A stretch of 64,000 nucleotides of DNA from Tissierella sp. (GTDB lineage Bacteria > Bacillota > Clostridia > Tissierellales > Tissierellaceae). The notes below the pieces were generated by a model. It was given only the letters and a program-made list of their open reading frames with translations, did no database searches and was not told where the DNA came from. This document shows positions 44,567 through 53,202 of the stretch, piece by piece (the first letter of the stretch is position 1; each line of letters begins with the position of its first letter). The position numbers were made by a program, and so were the translations under genes. The stretch spans positions 1 to 64,000 of the forward strand of contig NZ_JAVKTS010000005.1 in the NCBI RefSeq assembly GCF_031460495.1. Direction: 5' to 3'.

Positions 44567-45847
44567 ATGTTAGATATTAAGAGAATTAGATCAAACCCAG
44601 ATGAAATCATAAAAGCTTTAGAAAAAAGGAAAGGAAGCTTCCCTATTGAAAGAGTACTTGAAATAGATGAGAAGAGAAGAGCAATCCTTACAGAAGTAGA
44701 GCAGATGAAAGCAAGACAAAACTCCGTATCAAAGGAAGTTCCAAAGCTAAAGAAAGAAGGTAAAGATGCTTCCCATATATTTTTGGAGATGAAAACTTTA
44801 TCAGATAAGGTAAAGGAACTAGATGTAGAGGTAAAAGAATTGGATGAAGAACTAAAGAGAACATTGCTTGAGATTCCCAATACTCCAAATGAAGATGTAG
44901 TAGTAGGTAAGGATGATACAGACAATATTGAAATAAGAAAGTTTGAAGAAGCAAGGAACTTTGAATTTGAACCTAAGGCTCATTGGGATATAGGTACAGA
45001 TTTGAATATTTTAGATTTCGAAGCTGCTACAAAGATAACAGGAGCAAGATTTACCGTATTTAGAGGCCTCGGTGCAAGGCTTGAAAGAGCCATTACTCAA
45101 TTTATGTTAAATTTACACACTGAGGAACATGGTTATACAGAAATGGCTACTCCATTTATGGTAAACAGAGATAGTATGATTGGTACAGGACAACTACCAA
45201 AATTTGAGGATGATATGTTTTATTTACCGAGCAAAGACTATTTTCTTATACCAACTGCAGAAGTTCCACTAACAAACCTATTAAGGGATGATATATTAAA
45301 TGAGGCGGATTTACCAATATATTATACGGCTTATACACCATGCTTTAGACAAGAAGCCGGTTCAGCAGGTAGAGATACGAGAGGTCTCATAAGGAATCAT
45401 CAATTTGATAAGGTGGAACTGGTGAAATTTGTACATCCAGATAATTCATATGATGAATTAGAAAAACTAACTTTAAATGCTGAGGAAGTACTTAAAAGAC
45501 TAAGATTGCCTTATAGAGTAGTTGCACTTTGTAGTGGGGATTTAGGTTTTTCATCAGCAAAGACCTATGATATAGAGGTTTGGATGCCATCTTATGGTAG
45601 ATATGTGGAAATTTCAAGCTGTAGTAATTTTGAGGATTTCCAAGCAAGAAGAGCCAATATCAGATTCAGAAGAGAGGCTACAGGAAAGGTAGAATTTGTT
45701 CATACCTTAAATGGTTCTGGTCTTGCAGTAGGAAGAACAGCAGCTGCAATATTAGAAAACTACCAGCAGGAAGACGGTTCAGTTATTATTCCAGAAGTTT
45801 TAGTCCCTTATATGGGAGGAATAGAGAAGATAGTTAATAAGGAATAA
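44567..45847 (+). CDS. serS: Seryl-tRNA synthetase
   Basis: A 426-residue class II synthetase that charges tRNA-Ser. The N-terminal coiled-coil arm (about 1-110) binds the tRNA long arm. The catalytic domain carries TAEVPLTNL, motif 2 [21 protein letters not shown] and motif 3 [24 protein letters not shown] precedes the ATG. It is controlled by the T-box upstream. Confidence 0.98.
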   Translation: MLDIKRIRSNPDEIIKALEKRKGSFPIERVLEIDEKRRAILTEVEQMKARQNSVSKEVPKLKKEGKDASHIFLEMKTLSDKVKELDVEVKELDEELKRTLLEIPNTPNEDVVVGKDDTDNIEIRKFEEARNFEFEPKAHWDIGTDLNILDFEAATKITGARFTVFRGLGARLERAITQFMLNLHTEEHGYTEMATPFMVNRDSMIGTGQLPKFEDDMFYLPSKDYFLIPTAEVPLTNLLRDDILNEADLPIYYTAYTPCFRQEAGSAGRDTRGLIRNHQFDKVELVKFVHPDNSYDELEKLTLNAEEVLKRLRLPYRVVALCSGDLGFSSAKTYDIEVWMPSYGRYVEISSCSNFEDFQARRANIRFRREATGKVEFVHTLNGSGLAVGRTAAAILENYQQEDGSVIIPEVLVPYMGGIEKIVNKE

Positions 45848-45886
45848 AATCAATGAATAGACAAGAGCCCATAGGGAATAATTAAG

Positions 45887-45914
45887 AAGGAGCGAGATTT
45901 CTCGCTCCTTTTAA
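45887..45914 (+). terminator. Terminator after serS
   Basis: AAGGAGCGAGA pairs perfectly with TCTCGCTCCTT, followed by TT. Confidence 0.85.
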
Positions 45915-45932
45915 AAAGTTAGGAGGGAAGCC

Positions 45933-47441
45933 ATGAAAAGCAAATTATTTTTAATATTATTACTTGTCATTGCTATATCTTTAACGGGATGTCAAAAGAG
46001 GGAACCACTTAATGCTGATACAATTGTAGCTAAAAACCTTAAGAACACAGAGTTTATTCCAAAAGATCGTAAGTTACATCAATACAAGATAGAAGTAGAA
46101 TTGAATACAGATGATATGACCTATACAGGAAAACAATATGTATCTTATGCTAATAATACAGATATGGATTTAGAGGAAGTATATTTTCATATTTATCCAA
46201 ATGCATTTAAATCTTTAGACAATGCTCCAGTATTGTTTAATACAGGAGAAAATATGCAAGTATCATCCTATGTTCCTGGATATATAGACATACACAAGGT
46301 ATTGTCTGATGATGATAATCTAGAATGGAATGTAGAAGGAGAAAAGGAAACAATATTACATATAAGACTTGACGAACCCCTTAAAGAAGGAGAAGTTGCA
46401 AATTTATATCTGGAATATACAGTAAAACTACCTACTACAAAGGATAGATTTGGATATCATGAAAATGGCATCAACGGTGGAAATTGGTATCCAATAGCTT
46501 GCGTATATGATGAAGATGGTTGGAACACAGATCCCTATTATAAGCTGGGAGACCCTTTCTATAGTGAGGTATCAAATTATGAAGTAACTATAATTACTCC
46601 TAAAGATATTGTTCTAGCATCAAGCGGAAATATTTTATCAGAGGAAGAAGATGGAGATAAAACAAGATATAATATAGAAGGAGCCCTACTGAGGGATTTT
46701 GCATGGGCTGCTAGCAAAGATTTTATAGTTAAAGAAGAAATAGTAGATGATACTGTAATCAAGCTTTATTCTATCAATGATGATTCTGATTTAATAGAGA
46801 GAAGTTTAGATGCTGGAGTTAAATCCATTAAAACATTCAATAAAGTATTTGGGAAATACCCCTATGATCAATATTCCATAGTAATTACAGAATTTCCTTC
46901 AGGTATGGAGTATCCAAGTATAGTATTTATATCAAATGACTACTCACAAAGTTATCTAGGAGATGTACTAGAAAAAATTATAGTCCATGAAACGGCGCAT
47001 CAATGGTGGTATGGAGTAGTAGGGAATGACGAAATTGATGAGGCTTGGCTAGATGAAGGATTAACAACTTATTCAGAGGTAGTATATACTAGTGAAACGA
47101 AGGGCAGCAAGGAAGGGAAAGATTATTACAATCAGAATATTAAATTAGGCTATGAATATGGATCTAGTTACCTTGGAGAAAATGAAATAGTCAATAAGCC
47201 TTTATCAGAATTTGAAGGATGGAATGATTATGGCGTCTTAGTATATACTAGAGGAGCAATGTTTTTTCATAAGATAAATGAAGATTTTGGAAAGGATAAA
47301 TTATATGAGATTCTTAGAACTTACTATGATAAATATAAATTCCAAATTGCAAAAACTGAAGATTTAATCAGGATATGTGAAGAAATAACTAAAACTTCCT
47401 TTGAACCATTGGTTAAAGAGTATTTAAATGGAAATCAGTAG
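45933..47441 (+). CDS. M1-family metallopeptidase, lipoprotein
   Basis: A 502-residue zinc aminopeptidase-like protein exported and lipid-anchored: signal MKSKLFLILLLVIAISLTG with lipobox LTGC at Cys20. The gluzincin motif is H352-E353-T-A-H356 with the third ligand Glu375 eighteen residues later, as in M1 enzymes. The exopeptidase signature GAMEN is replaced by SGMEYPS. It lacks the large C-terminal helical domain of aminopeptidase N. It probably trims external peptides for fermentation. Confidence 0.88.
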   Translation: MKSKLFLILLLVIAISLTGCQKREPLNADTIVAKNLKNTEFIPKDRKLHQYKIEVELNTDDMTYTGKQYVSYANNTDMDLEEVYFHIYPNAFKSLDNAPVLFNTGENMQVSSYVPGYIDIHKVLSDDDNLEWNVEGEKETILHIRLDEPLKEGEVANLYLEYTVKLPTTKDRFGYHENGINGGNWYPIACVYDEDGWNTDPYYKLGDPFYSEVSNYEVTIITPKDIVLASSGNILSEEEDGDKTRYNIEGALLRDFAWAASKDFIVKEEIVDDTVIKLYSINDDSDLIERSLDAGVKSIKTFNKVFGKYPYDQYSIVITEFPSGMEYPSIVFISNDYSQSYLGDVLEKIIVHETAHQWWYGVVGNDEIDEAWLDEGLTTYSEVVYTSETKGSKEGKDYYNQNIKLGYEYGSSYLGENEIVNKPLSEFEGWNDYGVLVYTRGAMFFHKINEDFGKDKLYEILRTYYDKYKFQIAKTEDLIRICEEITKTSFEPLVKEYLNGNQ

Positions 47442-47450
47442 AAATAAACA

Positions 47451-47475
47451 AGCAGAGAACTATTCGTTCTCTGCT
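47451..47475. terminator. Bidirectional terminator
   Basis: AGCAGAGAAC pairs perfectly with GTTCTCTGCT around a TATTC loop. It is shared by the M1 peptidase gene and the small minus-strand gene. Confidence 0.85.
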
Positions 47476-47479
47476 ATAT

Positions 47480-47581
47480 TTATCTTCCAAAACCACCATT
47501 AGTGAATAGAATGACTAACAACAAGAAGAAAAACAGTAAGCTGGAATCTATTTGGTCACAATTATCTCTACGCTCATTCAT
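47480..47581 (-). CDS. 33-residue single-pass membrane micropeptide
   Basis: A short gene on the minus strand. It starts ATG with AAGGAGG about eight bases upstream and ends at TAA before the shared terminator. The product MNERRDNCDQIDSSLLFFFL then LLVILFTNGGFGR has a charged, Cys-containing head, one hydrophobic helix and a Gly/Phe tail. Similar Ser-Leu-Leu-Phe-rich peptides occur in spore-forming clostridia, often annotated as hypothetical or sporulation-related. Its own ribosome site and terminator argue that it is real. Confidence 0.7.
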   Translation of the reverse strand: MNERRDNCDQIDSSLLFFFLLLVILFTNGGFGR

Positions 47582-47690
47582 TTTCTAATCCTCCTTAAAT
47601 TTTTTAGGAATATTTTTTAAATTTATGGAATACCTAATACATTATATAAATTTACTTAAGAATTTGTTACAATATAGTGGGGGGATAAAA

Positions 47691-48881
47691 GTGAAAAGAC
47701 TACTAAGTATATTTTTAGCACTGATGATGATTATAACTAGCTCCGCAGCATATGGAGATATAGGTATGGAGGAAAACTTAAGATCCTATATTTTAGCTGA
47801 TTTTCAATCAGGTGAAGTATTAGAGGAATATAATATAGATGAAATCGTTGAAACAGCCAGTATATCAAAATTAATGTCCTATTTGGTAATCATGGATGAG
47901 GTAACTAAGGGAAATGTTTCCATAGATGATAAAATAATCATAGATAAGGATACAACTAAAATAAATGGCTCTAGCCTCAAGCTAAAGCTAGGAGAAGAGT
48001 TTACAGTAAAAGAGCTATTAGAAGCATCTATTGTAGTCTCTGCCAATGATGCTACATATGCGCTGTCAAAACATATAGCAAAAACAGAGGAGAACTTTGT
48101 AAAGCTTATGAATGAAAAGGCAAAAGAGCTTGGGCTTGTAAATTCAATGTTTTATAATTCTACAGGACTTCCAGTAGTAGGAAAAGATGTGCAAAACAAA
48201 ATGACAACTAGAGAAATATTTCTCTTGTCTAAGTATATAATAGACAAATATCCTAACATCCTGGAAACAACTAAGATAAAGGCAATAGGCATAGCTAGTA
48301 GAGATTATTTTCAGAGAAATACCAATCCATTACTGATAAAAATAGAAGAAGTAGATGGACTGAAAACAGGCTTTACCAACAAAGCAGGGTATTGCCATGT
48401 ATCGACATTTAATATAAAGGGTAGAGCTACAAAAACAACAGATCTTAGGCTAATTTCCATTGTAATGGGTGCAGAGGATATAGAAGAAAGAAATGAAATG
48501 AGCCAGTTTCTCGTACAGTATGGTATAGACAATTACTCAAATAAGATATTTTTAGATGAAGAACTAGCTGTAGAGACTTTGTATTTTTCAAAGGGAGATA
48601 TCACAGAAGTAAATGCTTTTCCTGAAAAACATTTTTCTAAATTAACTAAAAGTGATGAAAACATAAAGCTTCATGTAGATATAGATGAAGATTTGAAATT
48701 ACCCCTACATAGAAATTCAAATATTGGCAAGGCAGTAATTGAAAAGGATGGGGAAGTAATTTTTGAGACTAATATTTTAATCAAAGAAGATGTAAATAAA
48801 GCCAAATGGTATGTACTTCTAGGAAGGTTCTTCCAGGAATTAGGTAATAAGATTAGCGAACTTTTAGATAAATATTTATAG
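47691..48881 (+). CDS. dacF: D-alanyl-D-alanine carboxypeptidase (DacF-type penicillin-binding protein)
   Basis: A 396-residue serine peptidase that trims peptidoglycan stem peptides outside the membrane. The signal peptide ends near AAYG (residue 22). The active-site tetrad is S57-I-S-K60, then SAN (VSANDATYAL) and KTG (DGLKTGFTNKAGY). The C-terminal domain carries the late membrane-binding amphipathic segment (RFFQELGNKISELLDKYL). The GTG start at 47691 follows GGGGGG; the longer frame is unlikely. Members are often made during sporulation. Confidence 0.93.
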   Translation: MKRLLSIFLALMMIITSSAAYGDIGMEENLRSYILADFQSGEVLEEYNIDEIVETASISKLMSYLVIMDEVTKGNVSIDDKIIIDKDTTKINGSSLKLKLGEEFTVKELLEASIVVSANDATYALSKHIAKTEENFVKLMNEKAKELGLVNSMFYNSTGLPVVGKDVQNKMTTREIFLLSKYIIDKYPNILETTKIKAIGIASRDYFQRNTNPLLIKIEEVDGLKTGFTNKAGYCHVSTFNIKGRATKTTDLRLISIVMGAEDIEERNEMSQFLVQYGIDNYSNKIFLDEELAVETLYFSKGDITEVNAFPEKHFSKLTKSDENIKLHVDIDEDLKLPLHRNSNIGKAVIEKDGEVIFETNILIKEDVNKAKWYVLLGRFFQELGNKISELLDKYL

Positions 48882-48917
48882 ACCAAGAGGATTTCAAGCA
48901 ATCCTCTTGGTTTTTTC
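48882..48917 (+). terminator. Terminator after dacF
   Basis: ACCAAGAGGATT pairs with AATCCTCTTGGT and a six-T run follows. Confidence 0.9.
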
Positions 48918-48977
48918 ATTAACTATATCAATAGAATTCAATGGGGGATAATCTTTATGTATGTTGCAAAATACCTA

Positions 48978-49033
48978 TTGACAATACATAGATAATGGTC
49001 TATATTAATAAGTAGATAGATATACATCTATGT
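48978..49033 (+). promoter_or_regulatory. ars operon promoter and ArsR operator
   Basis: TTGACA (48978-48983), 17 bases, TATATT (49001-49006). Downstream, ATAGAT-ATAC-ATCTAT (49016-49031) is a perfect dyad of the kind bound by ArsR, and ACATAGAT (48986-48993) echoes ATCTATGT (49026-49033). A bound ArsR would block elongation at the promoter until arsenite binds. Confidence 0.75.
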
Positions 49034-49046
49034 AAGGAGGATAAAC

Positions 49047-49367
49047 ATGAAATTAAATTATGAAGAAAGTGCCAAGATACTTAAGGTGATATCGGATTCA
49101 AAGAGACTTAAGATAATCGACATATTATCTTGTGGTGAGTTGTGTGCCTGTGATATATTAGATCATTTTGATTTTACTCAGCCTACTCTTTCCCACCATA
49201 TGAAGGTATTAGCAGATGCTAGTCTTGTTAATGTGAGAAAGGATGGACTTTGGAGTTATTATTCATTGGATGTAGATAAATGCAATGATCTGATTGAGAT
49301 ATTAAAAGGAGTGTTCAATGAATCAGAGGAATGTGTATGCAAAGTAGTTAAGAAGAGTGGTTGTTAA
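49047..49367 (+). CDS. arsR: ArsR-family arsenic-responsive repressor
   Basis: 106 residues with a winged helix (FTQPTLSHHMKVLADASLVNVRKDG). The metalloid site is in the ELCACD motif (Cys33 and Cys35, with Cys29 nearby). More cysteines lie at the C-terminus (ECVCK...GC). Arsenite binding releases it from DNA. It is the first gene of the arsR-D-A-acr3-C operon. Confidence 0.95.
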   Translation: MKLNYEESAKILKVISDSKRLKIIDILSCGELCACDILDHFDFTQPTLSHHMKVLADASLVNVRKDGLWSYYSLDVDKCNDLIEILKGVFNESEECVCKVVKKSGC

Positions 49368-49388
49368 TAATAAAAAGGAGAGATTTAA

Positions 49389-49772
49389 ATGAAGAAAATG
49401 GAGATATTTGATCCAGCTATGTGCTGTCCTACAGGAGTTTGTGGCCCTGGTGTAGATAAAAATCTATTAAGAGTTGCTACACTCTTAAGTAGATTAGAAA
49501 AGAAAGGGATAACGGTACAAAGACATAATCTAACAAGTGACCCTAAGGCGTATGTTGATAACACAAAGGTTAATAAATTGCTATTAGATAGTGGTGTAGA
49601 TATTCTTCCTATTACAATAGTTGATGGTGAGATAGTGAAGACTAAAGAATATCCTACTAATGAAGAATTTGTAAACTTTCTTGATATACCAAAGGAGTAC
49701 ACCATGTCAGAATTACAGGCTAGAAAAGAAAAGAAAAAAAGTGATTGCTGTGGCGGAGAGGGTTGTTGTTAA
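49389..49772 (+). CDS. arsD: Arsenic metallochaperone ArsD
   Basis: 127 residues with the arsenite-binding Cys12-Cys13 and Cys18 (DPAMCCPTGVCGPG) and a second Cys cluster at the end (CCGGEGCC). It hands As(III) to ArsA and raises its affinity. The fold is thioredoxin-like. AAGGAG precedes the ATG. Confidence 0.95.
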   Translation: MKKMEIFDPAMCCPTGVCGPGVDKNLLRVATLLSRLEKKGITVQRHNLTSDPKAYVDNTKVNKLLLDSGVDILPITIVDGEIVKTKEYPTNEEFVNFLDIPKEYTMSELQARKEKKKSDCCGGEGCC

Positions 49773-49787
49773 ATAAGGAGGAAGAAT

Positions 49788-51533
49788 ATGTTTAAAAACT
49801 TTAATATAAGTGATATAGATTTAACTAAATATTTGTTTTTCACTGGCAAAGGTGGAGTAGGAAAGACATCTACAGCTTGTGCCATAGCAGTTTCTTTAGC
49901 TGATAGTGGTAAGAAAATCATGCTAGTGAGTACAGATCCAGCTTCAAATTTACAGGATGTATTTGAAACAGAATTAGATAATAAGGGAATTAAGATTAAA
50001 GAAGTGCCAAATCTTACAGTAGCAAATTTTGAACCTGAAGCTGCTGCAGAAGAATACAAAGAAAGTGTTGTAGGACCATATAGAGGTAAGTTACCAGATG
50101 TAGTGATTGAAAATATGGAGGAACAGCTTTCTGGCTCATGTACTGTTGAGATAGCTGCTTTTAATGAATTTTCAGGATTCATCACAGATAAGAAGGCTGC
50201 TGAGAAATATGATCACATAGTATTTGATACTGCACCAACAGGCCATACATTAAGAATGCTTCAATTACCATCAGCTTGGACTAATTTTATTAGTGAAAGC
50301 ACCCATGGTGCATCATGTCTTGGCCAATTAGCTGGACTAGAAGAGAAAAAAGATATATATAAAAATGCAGTAGAAAACCTAGCAGATAAGGAAAAAACTA
50401 CATTGATACTGATTTCTAGACCAGAAGAATCAGCTTTAAAAGAGGCTGCAAGAGCTTCACAGGAGTTGCAAGAGATAGGTGTAAAAAATCAATCATTGAT
50501 AGTAAACGGAGTATTGCAAGAACATGATGATGAACTGTCCAATGAAATATTTAATAAACAACAGGAAATCTTGAAAGATATACCTAATGCTCTTAAGGAA
50601 CTTGATATATTTGAAATACCACTAAGACCATATAATATTTCAGGTATTGAAAATATTAGAGCCTTTTTTAATAGTGGAGAACTAAAGTATGCAGATGATA
50701 AATTAGATTTAGATCAAATTCCAAGCTTAAATAAGGTAGTTGATGATCTATATAATTCAGATAAAAAGGTAATATTTACTATGGGTAAAGGTGGAGTAGG
50801 CAAAACCACCATTGCAGCAACTATTGCTATGGAATTGGCTAAAAGAGGTAAAAAGGTCCACTTAACCACTACTGACCCAGCAGCACATATAGGCTTTGTA
50901 ATAGATGAAAGTTTTGGTATTACTTTGAGCAGAATTGATGAAAAGAAAGAATTAGAAAGATATAGGGAAGAGGTAATAGGTAAAGCAAAAGAATCAAATG
51001 TATCTCAGGAAGACATCGATTATATAGAAGAGGACTTAAGAAGTCCATGTACACAAGAAATAGCAGTATTTAGAGCTTTTGCTGAAATAGTTCAGCGTTC
51101 TAAAGATGAGATTGTTGTTATAGATACTGCGCCTACAGGGCACACCCTATTATTGTTAGAGTCCACCCAAAGCTATAATAAGGAAATAGCCCGTACACAA
51201 GGAGATATTCCTGAGTCAGTGAAAGAGCTATTACCTAAGCTTAAGGATGAAAAGCACACAGAGGTATTGATAATTACTTTAGCAGAAGCAACTCCTTATT
51301 TTGAAGCTAAGAGGCTACAGGAGGATTTAGATAGGGCTGGTATAAATAGTAAATGGTGGATAATCAATTCTAGTTTTTATGCTACCGATACTACTAATGC
51401 AATATTGAGGGCTAAGGCATCCAACGAAGTACAATGGATAAATGAAATAAATAAGGTTTCAAATGGAAATTTAGCCTTAATTAAGTGGACCTCAGAAGAA
51501 CTAAAAGGTGAAAATCTAAGTAAATTATTATAA
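49788..51533 (+). CDS. arsA: Arsenite-stimulated ATPase ArsA
   Basis: A 581-residue two-domain ATPase with deviant P-loops at GKGGVGKT 20-27 and 333-340, each followed by DTAPTGHTL. The metalloid-binding cysteines C118, C177 and C421 occupy the places known in E. coli ArsA (C113, C172, C422). It energises arsenite export through the membrane carrier, here Acr3 rather than ArsB. Confidence 0.97.
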   Translation: MFKNFNISDIDLTKYLFFTGKGGVGKTSTACAIAVSLADSGKKIMLVSTDPASNLQDVFETELDNKGIKIKEVPNLTVANFEPEAAAEEYKESVVGPYRGKLPDVVIENMEEQLSGSCTVEIAAFNEFSGFITDKKAAEKYDHIVFDTAPTGHTLRMLQLPSAWTNFISESTHGASCLGQLAGLEEKKDIYKNAVENLADKEKTTLILISRPEESALKEAARASQELQEIGVKNQSLIVNGVLQEHDDELSNEIFNKQQEILKDIPNALKELDIFEIPLRPYNISGIENIRAFFNSGELKYADDKLDLDQIPSLNKVVDDLYNSDKKVIFTMGKGGVGKTTIAATIAMELAKRGKKVHLTTTDPAAHIGFVIDESFGITLSRIDEKKELERYREEVIGKAKESNVSQEDIDYIEEDLRSPCTQEIAVFRAFAEIVQRSKDEIVVIDTAPTGHTLLLLESTQSYNKEIARTQGDIPESVKELLPKLKDEKHTEVLIITLAEATPYFEAKRLQEDLDRAGINSKWWIINSSFYATDTTNAILRAKASNEVQWINEINKVSNGNLALIKWTSEELKGENLSKLL

Positions 51534-51539
51534 TAGTAA

Positions 51540-51558
51540 GGGAGAGCTATGCTCTCCC
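51540..51558 (+). other. Intercistronic hairpin between arsA and acr3
   Basis: GGGAGAGC, loop TAT, GCTCTCCC, with no T-run after it. It may alter mRNA decay or partly terminate the transcript, changing the ArsA:Acr3 ratio. Confidence 0.7.
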
Positions 51559-51581
51559 GTAAATGAAAGGCGGATATATTT

Positions 51582-52637
51582 ATGTCAAAGGAGAAATTAC
51601 CTTCAGGAATAAACTTTTTTCAAAGATATTTAACAATATGGGTTGCCCTTAGTATGATAGGTGGTGTGCTAATTGGTAGATACTTACCTGCAATACCTGA
51701 CTTTTTTGGTAGATTTGAATATGCAAATATTTCAATTCCAACAGCTATACTCATATGGATAATGATTTATCCAATGATGATGAAAGTCGATTTTCAAAGT
51801 GTAAAAAATGTAGGGAAAAATCCAAAAGGTTTATATGTAACTTGGATAACAAACTGGCTTATAAAGCCTTTTACTATGTATGCTATATCTTCATTTTTCT
51901 TTTTCATAGTTTTTAAAAATTTTATAACACCTGAACTTGCGACAGAATATCTAGCAGGGGCAGTTTTACTAGGAGCTGCACCTTGTACAGCAATGGTATT
52001 TGTATGGTCTACATTAACTAAAGGTAGCCCAGCTTATACAGTTGTTCAAGTAGCAACTAATAATTTAATAATATTAGTTGCATTTATTCCAATAGTAAAA
52101 TTGTTACTAGGAGTTAGTAATGTAGTAGTGCCATGGGATACGCTAATATTATCTGTTGTTCTTTTTGTAGTAATTCCTTTAGCTGGTGGTATAATAACTA
52201 GAGTAAAAATGATAGAGAAAAAAGGGCTAAATTATTTTGAAAATGAATTTTTACCTAAATTTGATGGTGCCACAACTGTAGGCTTATTACTAATGCTTGT
52301 ACTTCTGTTTTCATTCCAAGGTGAAACAATATTGAATAATCCTTTACACATTCTGCTTATAGCCGTTCCACTTACTATTCAGACATTTTTAATTTTCTTT
52401 ATAGCCTATGGAGCAGCTAGATGGTTAAAATTACCTTTTGATATAGCAGCACCAGCAGGCATGATAGGCGCCTCAAATTTCTTTGAACTAGCAGTTGCAG
52501 TTGCTATAGCATTATTTGGGATGGATTCTCCAGCTGCACTTGCAACGACTGTGGGAGTTTTGACTGAAGTGCCATTAATGCTATTTCTTGTGAAGATAGC
52601 CAATAATTCTAAGCATTGGTTCCCAACTTCTTCATGA
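51582..52637 (+). CDS. acr3: Arsenite efflux carrier Acr3
   Basis: A 351-residue carrier of the BART superfamily with about ten membrane segments. The required Cys lies in VLLGAAPCTAMVFVW, and GASNFFELAVAVAIALFG and KVDFQSVKNVG are conserved Acr3 blocks. It exports As(OH)3 and is probably driven by ArsA here. Confidence 0.95.
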   Translation: MSKEKLPSGINFFQRYLTIWVALSMIGGVLIGRYLPAIPDFFGRFEYANISIPTAILIWIMIYPMMMKVDFQSVKNVGKNPKGLYVTWITNWLIKPFTMYAISSFFFFIVFKNFITPELATEYLAGAVLLGAAPCTAMVFVWSTLTKGSPAYTVVQVATNNLIILVAFIPIVKLLLGVSNVVVPWDTLILSVVLFVVIPLAGGIITRVKMIEKKGLNYFENEFLPKFDGATTVGLLLMLVLLFSFQGETILNNPLHILLIAVPLTIQTFLIFFIAYGAARWLKLPFDIAAPAGMIGASNFFELAVAVAIALFGMDSPAALATTVGVLTEVPLMLFLVKIANNSKHWFPTSS

Positions 52638-52661
52638 TAATTTCTAAAACAGTTCAAGTAG

Positions 52662-52680
52662 GGGAGGTCTTTGACCTCCC
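52662..52680 (+). other. Intercistronic hairpin between acr3 and arsC
   Basis: GGGAGGTC, loop TTT, GACCTCCC, followed by GTA. It has the same outer bases and size as the hairpin after arsA. Confidence 0.7.
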
Positions 52681-52702
52681 GTATTTATAGGAGGAATGCC
52701 AA

Positions 52703-53104
52703 ATGAAAAAGAAAGTTGCTTTTATATGTGTTCACAACTCCTGTCGCTCGCAAATGGCAGAGGGATGGGCAAGGAAATTAGCTAGTGATGTATTAGAAGT
52801 TTATTCTGCAGGAACAGAAGAGTACCCTGAAGTAAAGCCATTAGCAGTAGAAGTAATGGAAGAAGCAGGAGTTAATATGAGTGGTCATTATCCTAAGTTA
52901 TTGTCTGATATACCTGAAGAAGTGGATTATCTTATAACTATGGGTTGTAATGTAGTCTGTCCCTTTATACCAAACAGTCATAGTGAAGATTGGGGTCTAG
53001 AGGATCCTTCAGGTGGACCTATTGAAGGATATAGGGAGACTAGGGATTTGATTAAGGACAAGGTTGAGGAGTTAATTAAAAGAGTAAAAGATGGTGAATT
53101 GTAA
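52703..53104 (+). CDS. arsC: Arsenate reductase, thioredoxin-coupled low-molecular-weight phosphatase family
   Basis: 133 residues with the P-loop C9-VHNSC-R15 and the redox Cys pair in YLITMGCNVVCPF, plus the DPSGG phosphatase loop. This is the B. subtilis/S. aureus ArsC type that cycles through thioredoxin. It converts arsenate to arsenite for export by Acr3. Confidence 0.96.
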   Translation: MKKKVAFICVHNSCRSQMAEGWARKLASDVLEVYSAGTEEYPEVKPLAVEVMEEAGVNMSGHYPKLLSDIPEEVDYLITMGCNVVCPFIPNSHSEDWGLEDPSGGPIEGYRETRDLIKDKVEELIKRVKDGEL

Positions 53105-53105
53105 G

Positions 53106-53130
53106 AAGTGAGCAAATTGCTCACTTTTTT
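53106..53130 (+). terminator. Terminator of the ars operon
   Basis: AAGTGAGCAA pairs with TTGCTCACTT, followed by TTTT, immediately after the arsC stop. Confidence 0.88.
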
Positions 53131-53202
53131 CTATTCATACTAAAAACTAGTAGATTAATTTAGAATATTGTGATAAAATATAAAATTTCAAGGGGGGATT
53201 TT

